Source: Nematopogon swammerdamellus (taxonomy: Eukaryota; Arthropoda; Insecta; Lepidoptera; Adelidae). From it: DNA of 64,000 nucleotides. The stretch covers positions 19,768,048 through 19,832,047 of the forward strand of contig OX336350.1 in the NCBI GenBank assembly GCA_946902875.1, written 5' to 3'. A program made the position numbers and the translations under genes. The notes beneath the pieces are model-generated. The model was not told where the DNA came from. It was given only the letters and a program-made list of their open reading frames with translations, and searched no databases. Below, in pieces: positions 34,901 to 42,651 of the stretch. Position 1 is the stretch's first letter, and every line of letters starts with the position of its first letter.

Positions 34901-37900
34901 CCAACAATCTAAAGGAAGGTGATATTTGCTTACCAAGCGGCCCTTACAACCTGGCAAGGAGCCGCTAAGTGGGATAATGATTTTATTTTACGTGGGCACT
35001 GATCCAAGAAATGATCGAACGAGCTAAAGAGTTTGACTGTACACGCAGGTACATCGGCGCTGACTTCCAGCTCTTCATCCTGGGCATGACGATCCTGGCG
35101 GTGCTGTGGCGGTACCCGAGCATCACGCGCCCGCTTCTCACCGCCTGCATGCTCCTGGCTACCGTCACCCAGTTCTGTCTCATCTACTTCCTCCAGCTCC
35201 GCCCACCGATCCTTATGCAGTCGCCTGAGTGAGTTCTTTGTCATCCTTGTTGAGTTGTAGATAATGTATTGCTCCAAGAAACATTCAATAAAAATAAGCA
35301 CATTAGGGAACATCCATTAATCACGTGAGCAATTTTTTTGGTTCCCCTCCCCCCCCCCCCCTCCCCCTTGGTGAGATTTCATGAGATTTATAGGAATCCC
35401 CCCCCCCCCCCCCCAAATCTCACGTGAGATTTCCTCTATGTGTAAGTTTCGTCAAAATCAGCATATTAAAGTGTATACAGACTTTAAAATGCAAAATTCA
35501 AGTATTTAAATATCAACTGAACGCATACTAGTCAGATTCGCATATTACTCTAGTGTCACGTTTTCTGTCTGAGCATCGACGCTCAAAATAAAGTGAAAAC
35601 TTCACGGTCACGGTTTTTGCTCACGCGATTCGGATGTCCCCTTAGAACATTTACATGAGGTTCAAAGGTGGAATTATCCCTTATAGGGATTTCTTCCAAT
35701 CAAGCTTTGATTGTTTGGGAGCACAAGATTCGTAGAAAAGTTATTTCGTGTTGCCGCTGGGGTAGTGCATCGCTTACGGTGACGCTTGGTCTGGATCGCC
35801 ACTCACCCTCATATATGGTTGAGGGAGGCGATGGCTGGCCCTGGCGTGATTCTCGTGAACGGGTGATGTTTGTGGAGACTGGACTGCTCCAATTGGCTCC
35901 AACGTGTTATATGAATGGTTTAACGCTTATAGAAAAAATGTTGCATTTGTGATAATTTTTTAGAAATCGTGATAACTCGTAATATGTAGGCAGTAGCAAA
36001 CATTTTTGTAAATGTACACTAAGTGGACGTAAAAAAAAGTATCCAGGGAAGTTTCTTGCCAGTTCTTCTTCGCTGTGATATCGAACTGGCAAAATGCAAA
36101 ATGTTAAATGTTAATATATGACGAATCCGAGTGCAGTGTACTGTCTATGGCTGACGGATACAGAACGAAAGAAAGAAAGTAGATTACTATAGTGAAAAGA
36201 AGCAAAGAAAGTGACTTTTACCATCACCCGGTGCAAAGACATGGCTTGTGCAACCAATCATGTTCGGTTAGGTTTAAAGGATACGCGACTTTGCAGACGA
36301 GTTCGCAACCTGTTCTCGGGGGAGCCGTCGTTCTGGCTGGTGCACACCAGCTTCCAGGGCAACCTGCAGGGCTACATCTTCGGTCTCATCCTAGGCATAA
36401 CCTACTACAAGTGGGAGAAGGAGGGATTCCGTATCTACGAGAAAAAGGTTTGTCCTAGTTGCCCTTCCACATCAAAGCCGTATCTACAGTTCAGTGTTAT
36501 TTCCTGTTTATTTATTAATCCCATTGTGCTACTAGGTTTGATTGGCGGCAATGAGTGTTTTGGCTGTCAGACCGGCCAATAAGCTCCGAGTATGTGCCAT
36601 ACCAAAGTCTTCCATTTGCAACGCTGGTTAACGGTATACTCGATACTCGTCGTGTAGTTATACTACATTGTAGTTTAATACACTAACATAATTATGTTGA
36701 TACAAATTACGTATCAAAGTTTGACAAAGGCTCTTTACACCTGATTCACTTAATTAATAAGTCTTTGTAGTCAGAACTTTCAGCAAAATTGTTAATCTTG
36801 CTCTCAAGCTGTGTTTTAGATGCACTATGGGCGGTGTTATTATGTGGCTAGTCACTAAATACTTGTAAAAATATGTTTAAAAAAATACCCTGCGAAGTTT
36901 CTTGTCGGTTCTTCTTCGTGGGTGTAATCGAACCGGATAGAACAAATTGTGACAAGTTCGTGCGCAGTCTAACTGCCATATGAATGATCAATAAACAATA
37001 TAATACAATACAATATGGCGGACCAGTTGCTCCACGGTTCTGATTACATGTCAACCGTGTCAGGTAATAAAATAACTTGATTAAAGAGGTCTGGTTGCAG
37101 TGGTTCCGCTTCATGAACTACATATCGTTCCCGTTCGGGCTCTTCTGCGTTTTCGCCGGACACCCCTTCCTCATGATGGAACCGGAGAACTACTTCCACC
37201 TCGCCCTCTACGCGATGATCGACAGGTTCACCTTCTCTTGGTTCATCGCCGTCATCATGCTGGGATGCTTCTATAAGATCGACAGTGAGTTACTCTTTTT
37301 CCTTCGACCTTGCTCTACTAGGTGGTAGGGTTAGTTAACACGTATACATTTGTACCACTGCGCTGAATGAACGTCGGTCGTAACGGCTATGAAAAATTGT
37401 TCGACTTCTTCGTTCAGTTCAGTGCAAAATCTTATGGTATGTAGCTCCGACGTGATTTTTTTTTAAGATTCACACTATATCACAATTTAAGATTCAACAT
37501 TTACATCAACGGGTGCTACCTTCCATTCCATTGCATACCATTCCATCATTGAAAAAAACCTTCTACACACTGAAATATTTGTGGTTGGATGAATGACGAG
37601 GAACATTACATACTGCCGAAGTGGGTGCTCGACGTCGGAGACTCAGGCACAGGAAATTTTACCACCGAGGAGGTGCCAGTCCGGCTTGAAGGCGGACTAA
37701 TGTCGCTGGGGAAAGGCTATTAACCCGCGATTTTGAGATCCGTGGATTGTAGGATTTGGGAATGATATTCCTCGGAAGCGTATTCCACACCTTTGCAGTG
37801 CGACAGAAAAACGATTTAGAGAATCGTGCAGTTCGAAGAACTCTTCTGTCGACTACAAAGGCTGTTCCGCGAGAGTAAGGCGGGTTTGGCGAAGGCGAAC

Positions 37901-39635
37901 AGGAATAAAGATGGGGGAAGCGAGTTCGTCAGAGCAGCCGGCCATAGTAGTACCGATAGAAAAGGCTTAATAATCCATCGATGCGTCTGTGCTTTAGTAA
38001 TTGAAGGTCCTTTGTGCGTGCTGTTAGGCGGAACTTTCCGCTTTTAAATTAAATTAACTATTTTTATAAACGTAAACATTTATTGTAGGTAAGAACTTAA
38101 TTATTACACCATTTGATTTAGAACTTATTTTGTAGATTTAGAATTAAGGAATGAGTACTTAATTATAGAACACTTGTAGATATAGAAAATCGCTTGTAGA
38201 TATAGAACTTAATATTTATTTGGGCAGCGCTTCGCCCTTGGAGATTGGTTGAAATCGACTGACTGGCTGGCGATCGCGCACTCCCTATATATAAAGTAAA
38301 AAGTGCAGCACGGTCTGGGTGCATTATTAGGGGTATAACCGTACATAGTCGCCAATGAGACGAATGGCTCGACAAGCCAAGCCAAGACTGGAAAAAGGTA
38401 CTCTGGGGAACTCTCCCAAAGATGACTGCAATGTTCCACCATATGCTTTAATTACTTTGGGTTATAAAGTGTAAGCTGTTGGACCGGTGTTATGAAAAAT
38501 CTCAAACATCCGTATAGGATTCCTAAATTTCGGGACGCTAGTTTCGCCTTGGACTCTATGAACGATCGAAATCCAAAGTCCCTAGAAACCTCCATACCTG
38601 CTGGCAATATACGCAATTGTAGGCACTAGCTAACTTATGAAGATTATAACACTGTATGCCTAATTATGTATTCAATAAACTATTAGATTTGATTTGGCCA
38701 AGGTATGTATTGGCTTACACTACTGGTGCAGCAGATGATGTAAAATGTAGACAATCATATGAAGGTGTACAGCGTGTTTCATACAGCGTGTTGTTGACCG
38801 GTGTGCACAGCTATATACTACCGGATCCTGGGCTGGTGCGGCTGGCAGGCGCTGGGCCGGCTCAGCTACGGCGTGATGCTGCTGCACACCATCACCTTCC
38901 TCAACATGGCCTGCTCGATCCAGTACCCGCGCGCCATCGGCTTCTATATCTCGGTTAGTGACAATACTTGCCATCCCGAAGAGGAGAAAACTCCGACTCA
39001 TTTTCTATCTATGCGATCGTACTTCTTGCAGAATGTAGAAATTGATGTTCACCTCCTAAGAAGTCACAAAGATCTGTCTGAAGAGTTAAATTTTGGACCT
39101 TGACATCAGGAGTCGGACGCTAACGCCGCGGGCGCCCCGAATAACGGCTCCTTAGGCCTCCTAGGGCCGTAGCACGTAGAGATCCAACTACCCCATTGGT
39201 AAAAAAGGCGTGATATAAAACTTTAGGACCCTTCCCTAATCTCGTCCTGTGGTAGGGTTTAACTCATTCTGATTGTTACCACCGCACGGAATGAAGGTCG
39301 GTTGAAAGGGCTATGACGGTCCATGTCTTCCGTTCGTTCTGAGTAGCCGACTTGACCAGAGGGAAGCACTGCCATGACCTCGTTCAACAAGGCTGACATC
39401 GCGGGTGTGATGGGTGATGTTGTCAACCGGGTTGTTGTTGTCCATGAAAAGGCATTGTGTGCTGCAGATGAACGACTGGCTGGGTAACGTGGTGATCACG
39501 TACGTGGCGGCTGTTCCGCTGACGCTGATGCTGGAGTATCCGCTGCAGCGGCTACAGAAGGTGATCCTGCGTGGCTCGCCCGACAGGAACAAGAGGAAGC
39601 AGCTGCAGGAGACCAACGGAACGAAGAAGGAGTAG
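21441..39635 (+). CDS. NRF-6-like membrane acyltransferase, copy A (12 exons, introns included)
   Basis: Predicted multi-pass acyltransferase-3 (AT3) family protein of the 'nose resistant to fluoxetine 6' group; the substrate is unknown for this protein. Joined exons: 21441-21522, 27881-28020, 29020-29350, 30318-30435, 31150-31240, 31938-32107, 33118-33300, 35049-35228, 36297-36447, 37101-37284, 38811-38953, 39468-39635. This gives 1941 nt and 646 residues, normal for the family. All introns are GT-AG and phases agree throughout. The order is a signal peptide (1 to about 19), a Cys-rich extracellular NRF domain (about 25-150), a first membrane segment (about 150-176), then the AT3 domain. R224 and H235 form the family R-X10-H motif (QGLR...MSHV). 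Later family hallmarks are RLTPAY, CRDKWWLHLFYIHN, LPQSWYIGADFQLF and LGRLSYGVMLLH. No frameshift or internal stop is seen. NRF-6-like proteins are proposed lipid or drug handlers in gut and other epithelia; that role is family knowledge only. The start is the only ATG in the conserved exon 1 that yields a signal peptide. Confidence 0.88.
21670..21830 (+). mobile_element. S2 head remnant in intron 1, shared with copy B
   Basis: 'gtcagcctcggtagctcgg', then 'aaattaagcac', 'tttggatgggtgaccgttcg' and 'ggtttggattccac'. The orthologous remnant at 48727-48870 shows it predates the duplication. Confidence 0.75.
22010..22088 (+). mobile_element. RTE-like LINE 3' terminus
   Basis: Encodes LGEAYVQEWTDTG and stop, followed by (GATGAT)n, the expected RTE end. 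Confidence 0.7.
22380..23030 (+). repeat. Dispersed repeat (partner of 5-640) split by a SINE
   Basis: Left part ends 'gcgccttgaaa' at about 22730; right part resumes 'ggagtacgggtgaat' at about 22937. The gap is filled by the SINE at 22735-22933. Confidence 0.65.
22735..22933 (+). mobile_element. S2-type SINE, 5' truncated, 25-base A tail
   Basis: 'gcgaaacgtcggtcgaaacg' to 'gtgtcagtttccat' and a long uninterrupted A run, suggesting recent insertion. Confidence 0.85.
23461..24109. repeat. Long inverted repeat, arms about 315 bp, loop 22 bp
   Basis: Left arm 23461-23778 and right arm 23801-24109 are near-perfect reverse complements ('ggaggtaaacatactaaaag' and 'cttttagtatgtttacctcc'). G-run at 23566-23582 pairs with the C-run at 23998-24006. 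No ORF. Confidence 0.9.
24230..24850. repeat. Two related repeat blocks in intron 1
   Basis: 24240-24480 and 24665-24800 share 'tacgcgcatc', 'aaaaaccactgaacggaatt' and 'gacgaaactttt'. A fragment of the same element lies at 6230. Confidence 0.6.
24998..26229. mobile_element. Composite TIR element with minisatellite and LINE C-terminus
   Basis: Inverted ends: 'gcccgcggcttcactcgcgt' with 'gaaattcgtatt' on the left, and its counterpart to 'gccgcgggctcagctagt' on the right. Inside are direct (25050-25505) and inverted (25925-26175) blocks of a roughly 63-bp unit built on 'gggcgaggccgaaggccgag', and a LINE coding fragment at 25518-25793. Confidence 0.65.
25518..25793 (+). pseudogene. R2/R4-like LINE ORF C-terminal fragment
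   Basis: An open frame of 91 codons with no ATG start reads FIAFAVETFGPWSTEAKRGL, then RVSLAIERGNAASALRTFEN before TAG. VETFGPW and AI(Q/E)RGNAAS are, as I recall, C-terminal hallmarks of a non-LTR retrotransposon ORF. It sits between inverted minisatellite blocks. A reverse transcriptase of related type appears at 57550-58195. Confidence 0.6.
26509..26779. mobile_element. MITE with about 32-bp TIRs
   Basis: 'aggcctctaatat' and 'acatggctttgtccac' on the left are mirrored by 'gtggacaaagccatgt' and 'atattagaggcct' on the right. Confidence 0.82.
27040..27200. mobile_element. Two S5 SINE ends head to head
   Basis: 'gaacttgtcacaatttgttc' (minus) is followed 60 bp later by 'gaacaaattgtgacaagttc' (plus), forming a small palindrome. 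Other S5 ends are at 5450 and 36900. Confidence 0.6.
27500..27850 (-). mobile_element. Jockey-like reverse transcriptase fragment, intron 1 of copy A
   Basis: Minus strand reads DISKAFDRVWHRGFLSKLPA (motif A), FLGDQLILV and KTGVPQGSILS (motif B), with a stop between. The same fossil lies at 50000-50345 before copy B exon 2. Confidence 0.8.
27881..28020 (+). CDS. Copy A exon 2: start of NRF domain
   Basis: Acceptor 'cgccttgcag', donor 'gtaagg'. It encodes DVEYNKLPKLFTLEHYEDC, then PPDAAFCLGTFELS and ELYDNMK, with two Cys typical of the extracellular NRF domain. 140 nt, ends in phase 0. Confidence 0.85.
28240..28615 (+). mobile_element. S3 SINE, full length, tRNA-like head
   Basis: 'gcagcatgtggccgagtggt' resembles a tRNA(Ser/Leu) A box. 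The body and 'ggattacataaaaaaaa' tail are complete. Intron 2 of copy A, not seen in copy B. Confidence 0.82.
28915..29019 (+). repeat. 21-bp acceptor-like tandem array before copy A exon 3
   Basis: Five units of about 'ctatatcactcttcccacag' (21 bp with the leading a) end exactly at the exon 3 acceptor. Each unit is a pyrimidine tract followed by CAG or a one-base variant. The unit is seven codons and open in the exon 3 frame. True CAGs fall at 28977 and 29019. Confidence 0.8.
29020..29350 (+). CDS. Copy A exon 3: NRF domain and first membrane span
   Basis: Encodes TITDGERFNYNHTKLHRGVC and onward, with Cys at VCVTKSC, EACVNE and KYCKR, then the membrane segment DYLFLVVTAVLILLNVSG. 331 nt, phase 1. 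The acceptor used is uncertain: several in-frame CAGs precede it in a 21-bp tandem array (see 28915-29019). Copy B supports 29020 by position. Confidence 0.82.
29490..29702 (+). mobile_element. S3 SINE, 5' truncated
   Basis: 'ttggcaccaccatactggat' to 'accggattacataaaa' in intron 3 of copy A. Confidence 0.8.
29870..30100. mobile_element. RTE 3' fragment (minus) and S3 remnant (plus)
   Basis: 29870-29965 matches the RTE C-terminus antisense ('acgcctctccaattttt', 'cgtcgtcccacctaac'). 30018-30098 is a deleted S3. Confidence 0.55.
30318..30435 (+). CDS. Copy A exon 4: entry to AT3 domain
   Basis: Acceptor 'cactgcag', donor 'gtatgt'; 118 nt. It encodes GIPWLMAFSIRISWDQL, then LHNLSPIQGL. The last codon, Arg224 of the R-X10-H motif, is split across the intron (CG|G). 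Confidence 0.85.
30460..30555 (-). mobile_element. S1/S2 SINE 3' fragment, intron 4
   Basis: 'ttatggaaactgacacggtt' to 'gtgccacatcagtgcttc'. Copy B lacks it. Confidence 0.75.
31150..31240 (+). CDS. Copy A exon 5: catalytic-type His helix
   Basis: Encodes RTLTMILVVMSHVVVIAMY, then RYPPDNPRLIEL. H235, ten residues after R224, is the expected essential His of AT3 proteins. 91 nt, donor 'gtgagt', phase 0. Confidence 0.87.
31265..31420 (+). mobile_element. Jockey-like LINE C-terminus, intron 5, shared with copy B
   Basis: Reads SFQCRTARVWNCL then NLGVIKRCINRLDSLATV, close to the 5714-6175 element. A shorter piece at 53425-53475 sits at the same intron position in copy B. Confidence 0.75.
31938..32107 (+). 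CDS. Copy A exon 6: membrane helix exon
   Basis: Acceptor 'atttccag', donor 'gtataa'; 170 nt. It encodes APYSIFSTILFNGHFVMQTF, then MVMASFLVAYNFLIFRETKK and WRYLWEAIVQRFMR. Its last 104 nt seed the 123-bp array that follows in intron 6. Confidence 0.85.
32108..33010 (+). repeat. 123-bp array derived from exon 6, copy A intron 6
   Basis: Downstream of exon 6 there are five further copies of its last 104 bp plus 19 bp of intron. Unit ATGs lie at 32127, 32250, 32699, 32822 and 32942; the exon's own is at 32004. Spacing is 123 bp (41 codons), except where an S1 SINE of 326 bp interrupts the third unit and a 120-bp spacing at the end. Each unit reads like exon 6 (MASFHVPYNFLIFRETKN and so on) and ends VHI-stop immediately before the next ATG. 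GT donors are partly lost in later units. Confidence 0.85.
32318..32643 (-). mobile_element. S1 SINE inside the exon 6-derived array
   Basis: Full-length 326-bp S1 splits the third 123-bp unit between 'ctcctggcg' and 'tacctatgggagg'. Absent from copy B. Confidence 0.88.
33118..33300 (+). CDS. Copy A exon 7: RLTPAY / WW motif exon
   Basis: Encodes RLTPAYMYVISMSATLGSRF, then EEERQVCRDKWWLHLFYIHN and ICLPQSW, strong NRF-6 family signatures. 183 nt, phase 2. The donor is the weak 'gtcagt', the same in copy B. Confidence 0.86.
33349..34135 (-). mobile_element. Jockey/CR1-like LINE 3' end, interrupted
   Basis: 33349-33435 and 34067-34135 together give one LINE 3' end ('acaagtaggtgtctac', 'cccatggacattctg', then 'gggattgcgaatgc', 'gccggcctgacagg'). 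A 631-bp element lies between. Confidence 0.65.
33436..34066. mobile_element. Hairpin-bearing element nested in the LINE end
   Basis: Ends 'cccaac' and 'gttggg'. Its centre, 33480-33885, is a near-perfect palindrome with arms of about 197 bp ('gtggccagtggactgtacac' pairs with 'gtgtacagtccactggccac'). No ORF. Confidence 0.8.
34339..34664 (-). mobile_element. S1 SINE, full length, intron 7 of copy A
   Basis: T-run, full body, head to 'ggccccacacggtac'. Absent from copy B intron 7. Confidence 0.87.
34740..34930 (+). mobile_element. S3 SINE remnant shared with copy B (54905-55110)
   Basis: 'gtaggtcctttccctttgtt', 'agccgactggtttggtacca', 'gcctcggctgtgttc'. The same remnant before exon 8 in both copies dates it before duplication. 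Confidence 0.7.
35049..35228 (+). CDS. Copy A exon 8: WYIGADFQLF exon
   Basis: Acceptor 'acacgcag', donor 'gtgagt'; 180 nt. It encodes YIGADFQLFILGMTILAVLW, then RYPSITRPLLTACMLLATV and FCLIYFLQLRPPILMQSPE: two or three membrane spans. Confidence 0.87.
35229..36296. other. Copy A intron 8
   Basis: Contains two C-runs (35348-35366, 35398-35414) around 'ggtgagatttcatgagattt', and 35640-35730, a fragment related to 40140-40210 ('cccttacagggatttct'). No gene. Confidence 0.5.
36297..36447 (+). CDS. Copy A exon 9
   Basis: Acceptor 'actttgcag', donor 'gtttgt'; 151 nt. It encodes RVRNLFSGEPSFWLVHTSF, then QGNLQGYIFGLILGITYYKW and EKEGFRIYEKK. The GYIFGLILG segment matches the family's GY(I/L)LG helix. 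Confidence 0.85.
36880..37015 (+). mobile_element. S5 SINE end, intron 9
   Basis: 'cttcttcgtgggtgtaatcg', 'gaacaaattgtgacaagttc', 'gatcaataaacaatataat'. Confidence 0.65.
37101..37284 (+). CDS. Copy A exon 10
   Basis: Encodes WFRFMNYISFPFGLFCVFAG, then HPFLMMEPENYFHLALYAMI and IAVIMLGCFYKID. 184 nt, phase 1. An in-frame alternative start at 37089 would add VWLQ. 'ttgcag' at 37095-37100 is the better acceptor consensus, but WLQ is conserved in copy B, so either could be right. Confidence 0.75.
37300..37450 (+). mobile_element. S1/S2 SINE, very degenerate, intron 10
   Basis: 'tactaggtggtagggtt', 'ccactgcgctgaatga', 'cgtcggtcgtaacggctat'. Starts 16 bp after exon 10. Confidence 0.55.
37600..38455 (-). 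mobile_element. Jockey-like LINE fragments, intron 10 of copy A
   Basis: 38455-38225 reads VEHCSHLWESSPEYLFPVLA. 37960-37700 reads SKSFFCRTAKVWNTLPRNII and PKSYNPRISKS. Together they are the ORF2 C-terminal region with an AT-rich gap. Not found in copy B. Confidence 0.7.
38811..38953 (+). CDS. Copy A exon 11: LGRLSY motif exon
   Basis: Acceptor 'gtgcacag', donor 'gttagt'; 143 nt. It encodes IYYRILGWCGWQALGRLSYG, then VMLLHTITFLNMACSIQYPR. The L-G-R-L-S-Y and L-L-H pattern is the C-terminal AT3 signature. Confidence 0.86.
39205..39450 (+). mobile_element. Old S1/S2 SINE abutting exon 12, shared with copy B
   Basis: 'gtggtagggtttaactcatt', 'ttaccaccgcacggaatgaa', 'agggaagcactgccatga', 'tgggtgatgttgtcaacc'. 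Its 3' end lies within 20 bp of the exon 12 acceptor. Confidence 0.65.
39468..39635 (+). CDS. Copy A exon 12: last helix, basic tail, stop
   Basis: Acceptor 'gtgctgcag'. It encodes MNDWLGNVVITYVAAVPLTL, then MLEYPLQRLQKVILRGSP and a Lys/Arg/Gln-rich tail ending NGTKKE and TAG. An old degenerate SINE (39205-39450) abuts the acceptor in both copies. Confidence 0.86.
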   Translation: MNDWLGNVVITYVAAVPLTLMLEYPLQRLQKVILRGSPDRNKRKQLQETNGTKKE

Positions 39636-40688
39636 GCTCTACGTGGAATATTGTCGAGTACATTAGTTGCCAAACTTTATTGCGGCTCGTACGATGTTCA
39701 CTCCATAAACTTTGCGCATCTAAATGTGTACCTTAAGCGGGGCGAGTTTTTGAAAACCGACAGCAATGAAAGATACGAAGCCGAACAAGAAGGGGGTAAT
39801 TCTGCACCTGAAACTGAGTATGAAACTGAAACTGAAACCGGTATTCAAAACTCAAGCTGTCGAAGTGTATGGTAACGATGACAAAGAATACGTCTTTAAT
39901 ATTAGAAAATGTAGGTAAATATATATTCCTCAAGAACGGTTATCCCGATTTAAATACATGTAAATACATGCGGTTCTAATTAATATTTTTTTTTGGGAAA
40001 CGTATAGTCCAAAAAAATTCTTCAGGCATTTCCGGAAGTTTTAGAAGAACATATTATTTTGCGTTAGATAGATAGATAGATAGAAATACTTTATTGCTCC
40101 AAAAAACATTTAACATAAACACACAATAAGAAATTTACATGAGGGGCAAAGGCGGACTTATCCCTTACAGGGATTTCTCCCAGTCAACCTTTGGATGTTT
40201 GAGAGTCGTATGTTGCGAGATATAAGTAGGTAGTAGCAAAAGACTTGAGTGTGGGAATGTAAAATATAATATAAGGAAAATAACTATAATATACTATAAT
40301 ATACACTACATATAAGTACATACTAGTTAATTAAACGTATAAATTACTATTTATAGATTAAATTAAATACATATGAATTACAATTTATATAATACATAAT
40401 ACCTAAATATATACATACATACTTGTCCATTCAGAATTAAAGGATTTTTTAGCTTTTGACTTCACACTGACGGAGATAGTACAACTTTAAGTGTTTTTGA
40501 ATAACGGAAGCGACTTGCAGTGCCGTATACAGTGAGGTAGTAGATTCCACAGCCAAGCTGCGTGCACAGAAAAGGAGTTTGTGTAATATCCAGTTTTATG
40601 CGTTAGCTAGGTATTGTAAATAATTCGAGTAATTTTTTCTCGCATTCATAAACGTAGAGGTATTGATTGAGTTCATAAAATGTTTGTT
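39636..40688 (+). other. Probable 3' UTR region of copy A
   Basis: 39636-39930 matches copy B. 40060-40230 is a dispersed element ('aaatactttattgctccaaa', 'cccttacagggatttctc') also at 35650 and 40770. The transcript end is uncertain. Confidence 0.45.
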
Positions 40689-40694
40689 AATAAA
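40689..40694 (+). terminator. Candidate polyadenylation signal, copy A
   Basis: AATAAA within 'aataaactatttttgta', conserved with copy B at 61250 and near the end of the duplicated unit, about 1.05 kb after the stop. Retroelement debris lies between, so a nearer site could be used. Confidence 0.35.
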
Positions 40695-40769
40695 CTATTT
40701 TTGTAAAACGTTTGTATGTGTTTTAATACCGAGGTAATTTATGTTATAAATATACAAAAAAGATATATA

Positions 40770-40900
40770 AAAATACTTTATTGCTCCAAAAACATTTACA
40801 GAATCAAGCACAAAATATAATTTGACATGAGCCGTAAGGGCGGACTTATCCCTTACAGTGATTTCTTCTGTCAAAATTTGGATGTTCGCGCGGAACATTT
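40770..40900. repeat. Dispersed repeat fragment
   Basis: 'aaatactttattgctccaaa' and 'ggcggacttatcccttacag', as at 40080-40190. Confidence 0.55.
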
Positions 40901-41319
40901 CGGTAAGAGAGCCACATCTTAGCGTAACCGGAACTGAATTGTATTTAGCCTATCCTGTGTCCTGTATATTAAAATGTGCTTGTACTAAGTTTCATAGAAG
41001 ATATATACATACATACAGAAAAGATTTCTAAAAATAGTCAATTCAGTTTTTGCATCATACATAGAGCCTGCAAACGCAGTATCTCATAAAACACTTACTC
41101 CATGACCAGACCATCCCTAACATATTTTATTATTAGTATTGATGATGATTACTACTATGATGATGATGATGTACTATAACTAAATAGATGAAGCCAACTC
41201 AGAAACTAAGAACTCAGAGAAGGCAGGAGAGGTTTAGTATTTTAGGAGATAGTCTTCCACCAGCACTCTGATGGTGTGGATCGATGTGCACTGATGAAGT
41301 CGAATAGTGAGTTCGTTAC

Positions 41320-41495
41320 ACTGAACTGGACGGAAAACACGAACTGTTTACATAGCCGTTTCAACCGACCTTTTATTCAGTGCGGTGGTACCAACCCGGA
41401 CGGGTTAAACCCTACCACCTTATAATATAAGAAGGGAGTCATATCCCTTAGTAGCCTTTTACGACATAGATGGGGGGAGATGCAGTGGGGCTCCG
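41320..41495 (-). mobile_element. S1 SINE fragment in the inverted-repeat spacer
   Basis: 'actgaactggacggaaaaca' to 'gatgcagtggggct'; lacks poly-A end and head terminus. Confidence 0.75.
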
Positions 41496-41544
41496 TGTCC
41501 TCTCTCTCTCTCTCTCTCCCTCTCGTCAGTGCAAGTCACTGAAT

Positions 41545-41778
41545 GACCCTACTGCTTCTAAATACCTATCCGACCATTTACAATTTCTATCCTACGTTGT
41601 CCCATTAACATCCTCCGACACCCTTGTCCTAGCTTCCCACTCCTCACTCTTTTACACGGCGGACTCTTTCACAGTGCACGCTGCACGCATCTGGAACGAA
41701 CTCACTATTCGACTTCATCAGTGCACATCGATCCACACCATCAGAGTGCTGGTGGAAGACTATCTCCTAAAATACTAA
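41545..41778 (+). mobile_element. LINE ORF C-terminal fragment
   Basis: Open frame ends FTVHAARIWNELTIRLHQC and IRVLVEDYLLKY before TAA, the 'Ala-Arg-x-Trp-Asn-x-Leu' tail of non-LTR ORF2 proteins. Its last 84 bp are in the right arm of the inverted repeat; the antisense duplicate is in the left arm. Confidence 0.6.
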
Positions 41779-42119
41779 ACCTCTCCTGCCTTCTCTGAGT
41801 TCTTAGTTTCTGAGTTGGCTTCATCTATTTAGTTATAGTACATCATCATCATCATAGTAGTAATCATCATAAATACTAATAATAAAATATGTTAGGGATG
41901 GTCTGGTCATGGAGTAAGTGTTTTATGAGATACTGCGTTTGTAGGCTCTACGTATGATACAAAAACTGAATTGACTATTTTTAGAAATCTTTTCTGTATG
42001 TATGTATGTATCTTCTATGAAACTTCCAACAGGCGTGGAAGGATCCCAAAGGGCTGCTACGTTTTGTGGAAGAATTCGGCTTGCTGCAGAGAGCCATAGA
42101 CGGATTACTCGGCATAACG

Positions 42120-42450
42120 GCCTCGTGTCAAGTTTTTTTAAATGTAATCTGGTATGGGTGGCTGAGTCACAGGGGTCAAAGCACATGCTCCGGCCAGCCA
42201 ATATCACCACCTAGAAGCAGGTGCCATACCGGAAACTTGGCTTTGGATTGCTGGCTGTACTGGACTAGAGGAGAACACAGCCGAGGCTTCTATGCGGCCA
42301 TATTACATCCAGTACGGTGGTACCAATACAGTCAGTCGGCTACAACTTGAGCCTACCACGAAGTAAGGGGCAAGGGAAGGGACCTACAGTTTTACACCGG
42401 CTCCGAACGGCGAAGCAGCGGGTATGCAAGTACATTTTTCCGCCAGAAAA
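42120..42450 (-). mobile_element. S3 SINE, near full length
   Basis: Minus-strand S3: tail at 'tttaaatgtaatctggtatg', then 'ggtggctgagtcacaggggt', through 'acactgtaggtcc'-type sequence to the 'gcatacccgctgcttcgccg' region. Confidence 0.78.
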
Positions 42451-42454
42451 AACC

Positions 42455-42651
42455 TCATTGGTACACGCCGACCGGGTTCAAACATCGGACCTCTCGCAAA
42501 AGAGGCCGACGACCAGACTCTCGCCACACGCCGCTCCGAGCGTTCAAAGCGTCGTCGGCTATCAACGGTAACAACAACAACAACAACAATAAAAAAACAA
42601 CAACAACAACTAAGGGTCTCTCGGTGGTGTGCAATATGCTGGCCAGGACAT
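42455..42651 (+). mobile_element. Retroelement tail with (AAC)n
   Basis: 'caaaagaggccgacgaccag' and 'cgttcaaagcgtcgtcggct' followed by AAC repeats to 42611. Likely a LINE 3' end; family unknown. Confidence 0.45.

Larger units (their letters stand above)
20340..40708 (+). repeat. Duplication unit, proximal copy (gene copy A)
   Basis: This segment is homologous to 47255-61268. Similarity starts near 'ccacttaaaatgcaatta' (20341), covers the upstream region, all 12 exons and much intron sequence, and ends just after a conserved 'aataaactatttttgta' block. The unit is about 6 kb longer than its partner because introns 1, 6 and 7 carry extra insertions. Boundaries were judged by eye and could be off by tens of bases. 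Confidence 0.8.
40988..42024. repeat. Large inverted repeat, 330-bp arms
   Basis: Left arm 40988-41317 and right arm 41695-42024 are nearly exact reverse complements ('gatggtgtggatcgatgtgc' against 'gcacatcgatccacaccatc'). The arms contain Helitron-like family sequence and the 3' end of a LINE. The 377-bp spacer holds an S1 fragment and the rest of that LINE. Confidence 0.9.

Noticed and set aside
34930..35313. 127-codon minus-strand open frame over exon 8
   Set aside because: Antisense shadow of the conserved exon 8; the plus-strand frame has family motifs and splice sites.
37077..37328. ATG at 37077 as an independent start of a short gene
   Set aside because: It lies in intron 9; the coding part is exon 10 of copy A, joined by matching phases.
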